Origin: Paraburkholderia hospita
Lineage (GTDB): Bacteria > Pseudomonadota > Gammaproteobacteria > Burkholderiales > Burkholderiaceae
Direction of reading: 5' to 3'
DNA length: 64,000 nucleotides
Assembly: GCF_002902965.1 (NCBI RefSeq)
Contig: NZ_CP026106.1
Coordinates: forward strand, 248,001 to 312,000
Notes under the pieces: generated by a model
Seen by the model: the letters and a program-made list of their open reading frames with translations, nothing else
What the model was told of the DNA's origin: nothing
Database searches by the model: none
Position numbers and translations under genes: made by a program
Shown here: positions 28,653 to 36,097 of the stretch, piece by piece
How positions within the stretch are numbered: the first letter of the stretch is position 1
Layout of the letters: each line of letters begins with the position of its first letter

Positions 28653-29423
28653 TCAAAAAGCCTGCGTTGCTGTGCCCGGTTCGCCCGTCCCGCGCGCATT
28701 GCTGGGCGCGCGCGAGTCCGCGAGTCCTGTGCGCTCGGCCAGCACGCCGAACAGCGCGCCTAGCGTCGTCCAGATCACGGCCTGCATACCGATCGCGGCG
28801 ACGCGGAATTTCCACAACAGCGTGGCGGGGAAAGCGGCCGGCACTTCGTCGATGGCGGGCAATGCTGCGAGCACCACGGCCAGCATCACGACGAACGCGA
28901 GCAGCCCCGCCAGCGCACCGTTCCATGCGCCGAAGCGACGCGCGGCGACGCTGCGCACGTTGAGCGACAGCACCATGATCGCGACCGAGATCGCGATCGT
29001 CAGGAAAAACAGCCCCGTGCGATAACCGATCGTATCCGGATCGCCGACGGACGGCGGGTTGGCGGGATACTTGAGATTCGGCACGACGACCAGCGCGACG
29101 AACGCCCCAAGCGCGAGCCACGCGGCGAGCGGCCGTGCGCCGAGCTTGCCGACGCGTCCCCACGCCCACGCAAAGGTCAGCGCGAAGAGCCCGCCAAACG
29201 CCGCGCCGTACGCGACGACGCCTGTCAGCAAACCGAGGCCGGCTTGCGTGTCGCGGCTCACCAGTTCGGGTTCGTGCGCGTCGCCTTCCATGGCGTGCGT
29301 GTGTTCCTCGAAGGCGATCGCGCGATCGACCTGCGGCTCGCCCGCCACGCGCGCGAATCCAAACGCGATCAACCCCGCGACGACGCCCGCGAGCATGCCG
29401 CGCATCAACAGCTTGCCGACCAT
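28653..29423 (-). CDS. cbtA: CbtA-family cobalt transporter subunit
   Basis: 256 residues, five or six membrane helices, with a His/Glu-rich loop (EEHTHAMEGDAHEPE) after the first helix that could bind cobalt. The start at 29423 is chosen because AAGGAG lies 7 bp upstream; the open frame continues 23 codons into cbtB. CbtA with CbtB forms a predicted cobalt importer usually linked to cobalamin synthesis; here it is linked to a cobalt nitrile hydratase. Confidence 0.9.
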   Translation of the reverse strand: MVGKLLMRGMLAGVVAGLIAFGFARVAGEPQVDRAIAFEEHTHAMEGDAHEPELVSRDTQAGLGLLTGVVAYGAAFGGLFALTFAWAWGRVGKLGARPLAAWLALGAFVALVVVPNLKYPANPPSVGDPDTIGYRTGLFFLTIAISVAIMVLSLNVRSVAARRFGAWNGALAGLLAFVVMLAVVLAALPAIDEVPAAFPATLLWKFRVAAIGMQAVIWTTLGALFGVLAERTGLADSRAPSNARGTGEPGTATQAF

Positions 29424-29436
29424 GATCGTCTCCTTG

Positions 29437-29646
29437 TCAGTGGCAGGGAAAACCGAGCAGATGGCGCCCGTCGTGCACGAACTCGTGCACATACATACCT
29501 GGCACGAGCGACGTCGCGCCTTCCTCTGCGCCGACGAAGTACAGCACCAGCAACATCAGCAGGCCGCCGAAGACGATCCACGGCATCAACTCGCGAAGCG
29601 GAATGGGCGCGAGCGCGTCTACGGGTTGGAGAACAGCATCGTTCAT
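29437..29646 (-). CDS. cbtB: CbtB-family cobalt transporter subunit
   Basis: 69 residues with one membrane helix (about 22-41) and a C-terminal periplasmic tail containing several His (MYVHEFVHDGRHLLGFPCH), the hallmark of CbtB. 13 bp upstream of cbtA and 42 bp after the NHase accessory gene. The metal-binding tail presumably hands cobalt to CbtA. No cobalamin riboswitch was recognised upstream. Confidence 0.9.
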   Translation of the reverse strand: MNDAVLQPVDALAPIPLRELMPWIVFGGLLMLLVLYFVGAEEGATSLVPGMYVHEFVHDGRHLLGFPCH

Positions 29647-29688
29647 GAAAAACCTCTTGGGTGTGAATGAATGATCAGGATGTCCGGC

Positions 29689-30036
29689 TTACTGTTGAAC
29701 CGCCACGCGCCGCGCCGTGATGACTCGCTGAAGTTCGTCTCGCGACAGCACGCCGCTCGCTTCGACCACGTTCAACAGCGCTTCGAGAAAGCGTTCGTAG
29801 TAGTCCCAGCGCGGCTGGTTCTCGCAGTCGATCGTTTCCCACTTCGCGATCGACGCAATCAGGCTCTGTCGAAAGTCTTCCCATTCGAAGCAGCCCGCCT
29901 TCGACAGCGACAGCGCGAGACCGAACACGTCGCGCTCCCAGCGGTTGGTGAAAAACAGCTTGCCGTCCAGACGCGGCGGCGAGTCCGGTGTGCCGAGCAT
30001 CGATGCCGCGGCGTATTCCTCGAAGCGCGTGAACAT
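29689..30036 (-). CDS. Nitrile hydratase accessory (activator) protein, P14K type
   Basis: 115 residues, similar in layout to the N-terminal half of NHase beta subunits (FTNRWERDVFGLALSLSKAGCFEWEDFRQ, then YYERFLEALLNVVE; landmark segments at about 30-58 and 80-93). In cobalt NHases such small homologues act as self-subunit-swapping chaperones that deliver cobalt-loaded, cysteine-oxidised alpha subunit. 10 bp downstream of the alpha gene, the usual place. Confidence 0.88.
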   Translation of the reverse strand: MFTRFEEYAAASMLGTPDSPPRLDGKLFFTNRWERDVFGLALSLSKAGCFEWEDFRQSLIASIAKWETIDCENQPRWDYYERFLEALLNVVEASGVLSRDELQRVITARRVAVQQ

Positions 30037-30046
30037 GGCGTTGTCC

Positions 30047-30670
30047 TCAGGCAGCGGGCGCGGCGACGAGCGCGACGCCCATCATCGATTCCGGCGTGAC
30101 GAGCGCGGCGAGTTCTTCCTCGTTCAGATGTCCAGTGTTCGCGGGCCGCTCTGGCACGACGAACCAGCGGATTTGCGCGCTGCTGTCCCACACCTTCACT
30201 TCCTTCTCCGCGGGCACGGTTACGCCGAATTCCTGCAACACCGCGCGCGGCTCGCGCACGCCGCGCGCGCGAAATACCGGGTCCTTGTACCAGTATGGCG
30301 GCAGGCCGAGCACGGGCCACGGGTAACACGAGCACAACGTGCAGATGATCAGGTTGTGCACGTTGGCGTCGTTGGCGACGGCGGCCATGTGCTCGCCTTC
30401 CGCGCCCGCCATGCCGAGCGGCAGCGAAAGCTCGGCAATCGCTTTGGGCGTGTCTTGGATGAGTCGCTGCTTGTAGTCCGGATCGACCCACGCATGCGCG
30501 ACGATCTTCGCGCCGTTGAACGGGCCTGCCATCGTCTCGAAGTGCGCGAGCACGGCATCGACGGAATCGCTGCCGATCACGCCTTTCTCGATCAGCAGCG
30601 CTTCGAGTGCGCGGACCTTGGCGGCACTCGACGCTTCGCGGTCTTCCGGATATTCGAACTGTTGGGTCAT
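30047..30670 (-). CDS. nthA: Nitrile hydratase alpha subunit, cobalt type
   Basis: 207 residues. The metal site is C110-T-L-C113-S-C115, followed by YPWPVLGLPP. Thr at the second place is the mark of the cobalt type (iron types have Ser). Cys113 and Cys115 are the ones oxidised to sulfinic/sulfenic acid in characterised enzymes. It hydrates nitriles to amides as part of an alpha-beta heterodimer. 18 bp separate it from the beta gene upstream, giving the beta-alpha-activator order usual for cobalt NHases. Confidence 0.95.
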   Translation of the reverse strand: MTQQFEYPEDREASSAAKVRALEALLIEKGVIGSDSVDAVLAHFETMAGPFNGAKIVAHAWVDPDYKQRLIQDTPKAIAELSLPLGMAGAEGEHMAAVANDANVHNLIICTLCSCYPWPVLGLPPYWYKDPVFRARGVREPRAVLQEFGVTVPAEKEVKVWDSSAQIRWFVVPERPANTGHLNEEELAALVTPESMMGVALVAAPAA

Positions 30671-30688
30671 GCTGGTCTCGCTGTCGGT

Positions 30689-31432
30689 TTAGTTGGCCGG
30701 CTGTACGTAGGCTTCGTACAGGTCGGCGTAGAGGGTCGTGTTGGCTTCGCTCTTGCCTTCGCCCCAGATGTCGGCGGTATCGAAGGCGATCCGGTAGACG
30801 GGCATCGGCTCTCCGATGCCGTCCACGCCCGTCGAGACGAAGTACGAGAACGCGCCCGGATAGACGAGATCGACGGTGCCCGTCTTGTTGCGCAGATAGC
30901 CGGGCAGACGCGTGTGATCGACGGCGTCGGGGTCGGCGATGCGCACCGTGTCGCCTTTTGCAAAGCGCGCTGCGCGTTCGAGCGCGTGATAGCCCGAATC
31001 GCCGTTTTGCAGATACGCATCGACCTGCGCGGCGAGGGCCGTGTCCGGCTGGTCCGGCAAGGTGGCATCTGGGCTCGCGCGATAGTGCGCCGTCTTCTGC
31101 GCGAGTTCTTCCGCCGTGATGTAGCCCTGATCGACGAAGAACTGCGAAATGCCGCCTAGCCACTTCTCGTAGTAGCGGTACTTGAAGTAATCGAATGGCT
31201 GCATGTCTTCGGCGCCCGTGCGCAGCGACGCCCACGTCCAGTCGTTCTTGAACGTGGTCGGCAGTTGATCGATCGGATAAGAATGCAGCGCGTTCGCCAG
31301 ATGCGCGCTCTCGGCCATCATCACGGTATGAATGCCGAAAATGCGCTTTTCCCACGGCTCGACGAAAACGCGCGTCTCGGTGCTGACGGGGCCGAGGTTT
31401 TCGATGCCGCCAAGGTGATGCTGTAATTTCAC
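30689..31432 (-). CDS. nthB: Nitrile hydratase beta subunit
   Basis: 247 residues. The N-terminal segment with GGIENLGPV and the WEKRIFGIH block is typical, as is the DYFKYRYYEKWLGGI block. The C-terminal SH3-like domain contains GDTVRI, LPGYLRNKTG and the DTADIWGE stretch. It starts with GTG; GGAGC lies 7 bp upstream. The subunit contributes active-site arginines and the entrance channel. It is a divergent member: the first helix region is longer than in the Pseudonocardia/Rhodococcus types. Confidence 0.93.
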   Translation of the reverse strand: MKLQHHLGGIENLGPVSTETRVFVEPWEKRIFGIHTVMMAESAHLANALHSYPIDQLPTTFKNDWTWASLRTGAEDMQPFDYFKYRYYEKWLGGISQFFVDQGYITAEELAQKTAHYRASPDATLPDQPDTALAAQVDAYLQNGDSGYHALERAARFAKGDTVRIADPDAVDHTRLPGYLRNKTGTVDLVYPGAFSYFVSTGVDGIGEPMPVYRIAFDTADIWGEGKSEANTTLYADLYEAYVQPAN

Positions 31433-31462
31433 GATTCGCTCCGCAGAGTGGTGAAGAGAAAC

Positions 31463-31966
31463 TTAACCAAGCCGATGCTCGCGCCTGAATGCGAGCGCTT
31501 CGCCAACGACTTCCGACACGAAGCCGAACGCCGCGCCCGTCACGAGCGCGGCAGCGGCGACGAGCGCGGGGTTGCCGATACCCGCCGTCGTGATCGCCTT
31601 GCCGGTGGCGACGTTGGTGCCGACTGTCGATGCGAAGCCCCACACGATCGCGGGCAACACGTCGAGCAGCTTGAGCTTCGACGCCTGCACCATCGCCGCG
31701 CTGCCGATGCCGACCAGCACGGCGACCGCGAATGCGCTGCCGCTCGTCGTCGCAATGCACAGCAGCGTCAGCGAGGCGATCACGAGCCCCGTCAGATTCG
31801 ACGCGACGCTCTTGACGAAGCCTGCACGTCCGCCGCCCAGCACGAAGAACGATGCCCAGGCGATGAACGTCACCCAGACGGGAACGGGAAGCAGGGTTCC
31901 CGTGAGCCATGTGTCGGCGACAGCAAGAACGCCGATGCTCAATGTGTACGCCTCAGGCTTTTTCAT
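31463..31966 (-). CDS. DUF1097-family membrane protein in the nitrile hydratase operon
   Basis: 167 residues, five or six hydrophobic segments, matching the DUF1097 (YcdZ-like) type: small inner-membrane proteins of unknown function. It sits between the CobW-family gene (34 bp) and nthB (30 bp) on the same strand. Operon position suggests a role in passage of substrate (nitrile, amide) or of ammonium/metal. That is inference only. Confidence 0.82.
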   Translation of the reverse strand: MKKPEAYTLSIGVLAVADTWLTGTLLPVPVWVTFIAWASFFVLGGGRAGFVKSVASNLTGLVIASLTLLCIATTSGSAFAVAVLVGIGSAAMVQASKLKLLDVLPAIVWGFASTVGTNVATGKAITTAGIGNPALVAAAALVTGAAFGFVSEVVGEALAFRREHRLG

Positions 31967-32000
31967 TTGCGTGCTCCTTCAAGGAAGTTGAGTGAAAGGG

Positions 32001-32969
32001 TTAGTGCATGCAACTCAATAGACCGTCGCGCATCCGCTCGGCGTCGATATTTCTGCCGATCATCACGAAGCGGTTCTCGCGGTGTTCATCGCGCTCCCAC
32101 GCCTTGCCGAACTTCGCATCGAGCAGCATGTGAACGCTGTGGAAATGCAGCCGCCGCGCTTCGTCGTGCAGGTTGAGCACGCCTTTCATGCGTAGCAGTT
32201 GCAGGCCGTCGGTCTGCACGAGCTGATTGATCCAACGGTTGAAGCGCGTTGCGTCGAGCGCGCCCGGCACGATGAACGCGCACGATGCGATCGTGTCGTC
32301 GTGCTCGTGGTCATGGCCCGCTTCGTCGAGCAGATCGGGTTCGACGGCGAGCAGGTTGTCGAGCGAAAAGCTGCGCACGCCGAGAAGTGAATCGACGGCG
32401 ACGGCGGAGTGATTCGCGAAGTCGACCTGTGCGGTGGGATTGAGCTCACGGATGCGTTCGACCAGCGCATCGACTGCTTGCGGCGACGCGATGTCGGTCT
32501 TGTTGACGATGATCCGGTCGGCGAACACGACCTGTTCTCTCGCGATGTCGTCGTCAAGCTGCGCATCGGCATGCAGTGCATCGATGACGGCGACCACCGA
32601 TTCGAGTTCGACGCGCTCGCGCACGTCGGGATCGGCGAGAAACGTCTGCAATACAGGCGCGGGATCGGCAAGGCCCGAGGTCTCGACGATCAGCCGCTCC
32701 ATCCGGTCGCCGAAACGAGTGAGCAGATCGCGCACGCTCGCGACGAGATCCGTGCGGACCGTGCAGCACACGCAACCGTTGTTGATTTCGATGACGGCTT
32801 CTTCGTCGGCGACGATCAACTGTCCGTCGATACCTACTTCGCCGAACTCGTTCACGACGATGCCGATCTGCATCGGCCGCGTCGCGTCGAGGATGTGATT
32901 GACGAGTGTCGTCTTACCGGCGCCGAGAAAGCCGGTCACTACTGTCGTAGGGATTTTCTTGAGTCGCAT
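32001..32969 (-). CDS. CobW/P47K-family GTPase metallochaperone
   Basis: 322 residues: Walker A GFLGAGKTT (13-21), the metal motif GCVCC (65-69), the G-domain NKTD motif, a His/Asp-rich linker (DEAGHDHEHDD) and a CobW C-terminal domain ending RFVMIGRNID. COG0523 proteins deliver Zn, Co or Fe using GTP. As first gene of the nitrile hydratase operon it probably supplies cobalt to the alpha subunit; in iron NHases the homologue P47K activates the enzyme. Finding it together with a P14K-type activator and CbtAB is unusual. Confidence 0.92.
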   Translation of the reverse strand: MRLKKIPTTVVTGFLGAGKTTLVNHILDATRPMQIGIVVNEFGEVGIDGQLIVADEEAVIEINNGCVCCTVRTDLVASVRDLLTRFGDRMERLIVETSGLADPAPVLQTFLADPDVRERVELESVVAVIDALHADAQLDDDIAREQVVFADRIIVNKTDIASPQAVDALVERIRELNPTAQVDFANHSAVAVDSLLGVRSFSLDNLLAVEPDLLDEAGHDHEHDDTIASCAFIVPGALDATRFNRWINQLVQTDGLQLLRMKGVLNLHDEARRLHFHSVHMLLDAKFGKAWERDEHRENRFVMIGRNIDAERMRDGLLSCMH

Positions 32970-33352
32970 CGCGGTCGTCCTTGGCGCTTGCCTTGCGGCG
33001 GTGCGCAGGTTGGGAACGCACGATTCTTAGCGACTTCCAGGCCGAATTTTCACGGCTGTCTTTGGGGCGACCATAGTTGGCAGGAATATGCGGCCCGGCT
33101 TACCGGATTTGCCGGAACGGTGCTGGACGGACAGAAAGCGGGTGGGAGAGGCGATGGGCGGCGCTATCGACAATGGGGCGCGCGTGATCGCAAACGGTGC
33201 GGGAGATGCATCGAAGCGTGCGGCGGGCGTGCTATTGCGCAGAGCAGTGAGGCGCAGGCGAAGCTGGTTGTTCAACTGCGCTCCTGGGAGATTGACCACT
33301 CACAGACCACTGGACCTTCGTGGCCAACGGCGATGATGTCGGTGCGATCACG

Positions 33353-33480
33353 TTATGCGAAGTCCGCATACCTGCATGCATGACTAGCATCACCTTTTTT
33401 TTGGCCATCCCTACTATCCGTTCTTACGCTGGAGCGCTGTTTGGCCAACATCGCTCCAGGCCTTTCCCAGCGTACTACGG
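33353..33480 (+). promoter_or_regulatory. Conserved leader/promoter element A upstream of asparaginase
   Basis: The 128 bp align without gaps to 35929-36056, with 97 identical positions by hand count. Parts in order: the palindrome TATGCG-N5-CGCATA (33354-33370), further GCAT half-sites (33374-33391), a T-run with TTGGCC (33401-33406) as a weak -35 and TTACGC 17 bp on as a weak -10, and a long dyad 33429-33459 (8 perfect outer pairs, then further pairs around a TGGCC centre). It ends 156 bp before the asparaginase ATG. The rest of 32970-33636 holds no credible gene. Confidence 0.65.
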
Positions 33481-33636
33481 ACGGATCGCAACCCTGTTTT
33501 GACGACCCAGTGGTGCATACACTGAATGGAAGGCACAGTTCATCGGTCGGCGACCGTAACGTCTTCGCCCGATCGTAGCCAGGCCGATGAATCCGGTTTA
33601 GTACCGTCACGGTTTCTTACTCATTCACATACGATC

Positions 33637-34779
33637 ATGAACACACTATCCCGACTCGCTTTTGCGCGAGGCCGTACCGTGAGCGCGCTGCTGATCGCGG
33701 CATGTATTGCGCTTCCCGTCTGCTCGACATTTGCGGTAGCCGCTGACTCCAATGCGGATCAGTCGACCACCGTCGATGGCCAGAACAAAAAGCTGCCACG
33801 CATCGTGGTGCTCGCGACGGGTGGGACGATATCTGGAACGGCAGACGCACGTTCAGCCATTGGTTACAACTCCGGCGAGAGAACTGGCCAGCAGTTGCTC
33901 AAGGATGTTCCCGGAATCGGAAAGTTCGCGACGATCACTGCCGAACAGGTTTCGAATGTCGGTTCGCAAGACATGAATGACGGGATCTGGTTTCAGCTGG
34001 CCAAACGCATCAATGAAATCTTCGATCGCGGTGAGGCGGATGGTGTCGTGATAACGCATGGTACGGATACGATGGAAGAGACCGCCTTCTTCCTGAAGAA
34101 TGTCTTGCATTCTCGCAAGCCGGTGGTTCTCGTCGGGTCCATGCGCCCGGGTGGCGTTGTCGGCGCTGATGGTCCGAATAACCTTCTCGAAGCAGTTGAG
34201 GTTGCGGCGAGTCCTCAGGCACAGGGGCGCGGGGTGATGGTGGTCATGAACGATACGATCCACGACCCGCGCTGGATCACCAAAACGAACACAACCTCCG
34301 TTCAGACATTCCTGTCGCCGAACGCAGGTCCAATAGGATTTGTCGATCCGGCATCGATCCGATTCGTCATGCCCCTAACGGACTCCCGTCAGTCTCCCTA
34401 TACGCTGCCCGCCGCCGGACCGTTGCCCCGCGTCGATATTGTCTACGCGCACAGCAATATGGATGCGTCGCAGATCGACCATGCAGTCGCCGACAATGCG
34501 AAAGGGATTGTGATCGCAGGCGTAGGCGACGGTGACGTATCGAAGGCGGCGTTGGCTGCCATGGAGCGGGCCGCGAAGATGGGGATTGTGGTGGTTCGCG
34601 CTTCTCGCGTCGGAACGGGCTTTGTGAATCGGAATGTGGAAGTTGACGATGACAAGAGCGGCTTTGTCGCCTCTCTTGATCTCAATCCACAAAAGGCCCG
34701 TGTGTTGACGCAATTGCTGATCGCAAACGGCATCACGACACCCGCCAAAGTGCAGCAGGCATTTTCTGCAACGTACTGA
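33637..34779 (+). CDS. ansB: Periplasmic L-asparaginase (type II)
   Basis: 380 residues: a Sec signal (about 1-36, cleavage near AVAAD), then an asparaginase fold with both catalytic motifs: TGGTISG (nucleophile Thr64) and HGTDTMEET (Thr143/Asp144). The exported location and motif set fit the high-affinity type II enzyme, which often also hydrolyses glutamine. The start at 33637 is chosen because the signal peptide begins there; an ATG at 33526 would put 37 polar residues in front. No strong ribosome binding site is seen, which may matter given the long leader. The first gene of the Asn/Asp catabolic block. Confidence 0.93.
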   Translation: MNTLSRLAFARGRTVSALLIAACIALPVCSTFAVAADSNADQSTTVDGQNKKLPRIVVLATGGTISGTADARSAIGYNSGERTGQQLLKDVPGIGKFATITAEQVSNVGSQDMNDGIWFQLAKRINEIFDRGEADGVVITHGTDTMEETAFFLKNVLHSRKPVVLVGSMRPGGVVGADGPNNLLEAVEVAASPQAQGRGVMVVMNDTIHDPRWITKTNTTSVQTFLSPNAGPIGFVDPASIRFVMPLTDSRQSPYTLPAAGPLPRVDIVYAHSNMDASQIDHAVADNAKGIVIAGVGDGDVSKAALAAMERAAKMGIVVVRASRVGTGFVNRNVEVDDDKSGFVASLDLNPQKARVLTQLLIANGITTPAKVQQAFSATY

Positions 34780-34853
34780 CTTCGACAGACCGGTGTTGAA
34801 AATACCGCCGATGTTCTGACGACGCAGATTGCGGGATCTCGCGCCAAGGCAGG

Positions 34854-34886
34854 ATGGCGTCTGCGGCTCGAAAGTGCAGACGCCGT
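34854..34886 (+). terminator. Strong hairpin between asparaginase and the LysR gene
   Basis: GGCGTCTGC (34856-34864) pairs with GCAGACGCC (34876-34884), extended by one wobble and two more pairs outside, with an 11-nt loop. It lies 75 bp past the asparaginase stop. There is no U-tract, so it may be a Rho-linked terminator or an mRNA-stability hairpin. Confidence 0.4.
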
Positions 34887-35001
34887 CCGCAACCGGTGAT
34901 GTGGAGGCTTCGTTGTGAAGCGAGCGGACCGGCCTGGTTCGCACGGAACGCAAACGGGCGAGAGGTAGAATGCCCGTGTCCCACAAGGCTACCCACTCGC
35001 T

Positions 35002-35916
35002 ATGGAAATCAAGTGGATCGAGGACTTCATCGCCCTCGCTCAGTACCAGAGCTTCTCACGTGCAGCGGAATTCCGGAACGTGACCCAATCCGGATTCAGC
35101 AGGCGCATTCAGTCTCTCGAGCAATGGGTTGGCGCGGAACTGATCGACCGCAGCAGCTTCCCTCCCGTCCTGACACCTGCAGGGCAACTGTTCCGCGAAG
35201 TCGCCGATGACGTCCTGAACAAGCTCTTCGATACCCGCGCCATCATACGTACCGAGCAACGCATCGCCGGCAAGAGCCTGCAGATTGCGGCGGGGCACAC
35301 GATCGCGCTGAGTTTCCTGCCTTCGTGGCTCAAGCATCTTTCGACTCACTTTGGAGAAGTGCGCGCACGTGTGGTGCCCACCAATGTGCATGACTCGATC
35401 CTGATGCTCGTGAACGGCAACTGCGAGTTGATGTTCGCATACCACCACCCCGAACTTCCGCTGCATCTCGATCCTGTGAAGTACGAGCACGTCACAGTCG
35501 GTATCGACACGCTGATGCCTGCCAGCAGGCCGAACCCGCGTCTGGCTCCGTTGTTTCGTCTGCCGGGAACGACGAAGCAGCCCTTGCCCCACATTTCGTA
35601 CACGGAAACGAGCTATTTCGGACGTTGTCTTGCCCTGCTGCTCAGCCGGGCTTCCGATACCCCGGCATTGCGGCTTCACTATGAATCGGACATGGCCGAA
35701 GTGCTCAAGAAGCTCGTGATGGAAGGCGAAGGCATCGCGTGGCTTCCGAAGAGCGCCATCGCTGCCGAACTCGACGAGGGCGAGCTGGTTCCCGCTGGAC
35801 CGTCTGCGTGGAATCTGGAGATCGAGCTTCGCGTCTATCGCGACGCATCCAACCGCAATGAGTTTCTGGATACGCTCTGGCAGCATCTTCGTGCCGTTTC
35901 GCCCGTGACGGGCTAG
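35002..35916 (+). CDS. LysR-family transcriptional regulator of the Asn/Asp block
   Basis: 304 residues: an N-terminal helix-turn-helix (EDFIALAQYQSFSRAAEFRN, VTQSGFSRRIQSLE) and a periplasmic-binding-like effector domain. It is placed between the asparaginase and the first symporter and ends 12 bp before element B. It is codirectional with both targets rather than divergent. It is the likely factor acting on the TATGCG/CGCAT palindrome of elements A and B, with aspartate or asparagine as possible coinducer (inference). Confidence 0.9.
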   Translation: MEIKWIEDFIALAQYQSFSRAAEFRNVTQSGFSRRIQSLEQWVGAELIDRSSFPPVLTPAGQLFREVADDVLNKLFDTRAIIRTEQRIAGKSLQIAAGHTIALSFLPSWLKHLSTHFGEVRARVVPTNVHDSILMLVNGNCELMFAYHHPELPLHLDPVKYEHVTVGIDTLMPASRPNPRLAPLFRLPGTTKQPLPHISYTETSYFGRCLALLLSRASDTPALRLHYESDMAEVLKKLVMEGEGIAWLPKSAIAAELDEGELVPAGPSAWNLEIELRVYRDASNRNEFLDTLWQHLRAVSPVTG

Positions 35917-35928
35917 GGTTTTCCCGTC

Positions 35929-36056
35929 TTATGCGAATATCGCATGCCCGCATGCAGCACTTGCATCCACGTCTTTTTGACCATCTCTACCATCCGTTCT
36001 GATTCTGGCGCGACGTGTGGCCGACGTCGCTCCAGACCTCTTCCAGCGCATTGCAG
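35929..36056 (+). promoter_or_regulatory. Conserved leader/promoter element B upstream of the first symporter
   Basis: The partner of 33353-33480. It has the palindrome ATGCGA-N3-TCGCAT (35931-35945), GCATGC and GCATC half-sites, TTGACC (35977-35982) as -35 candidate and a weak -10 at 36000-36005, then the dyad 36005-36035 around the same TGGCC centre. Relative to A, one stem pair changes T-A to C-G, so pairing is kept there, while other stem positions change on one side only. It ends 41 bp before the preferred symporter start. Confidence 0.65.
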
Positions 36057-36097
36057 TCGCCTCGCGATTGCATTGCGCCATTCAAGGACGGATGGAC

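Noticed and set aside
33027..33336. Overlapping plus- and minus-strand frames of 80-90 codons upstream of asparaginase
   Set aside because: Neither has a ribosome binding site or recognisable sequence; the region is better explained as 5' regulatory DNA.
29647..33636. Cobalamin riboswitch expected near cbtBA
   Set aside because: No B12-box-like or multi-helix leader was recognised upstream of cbtB or at the head of the operon; a covariance-model scan would be needed to exclude a diverged one.
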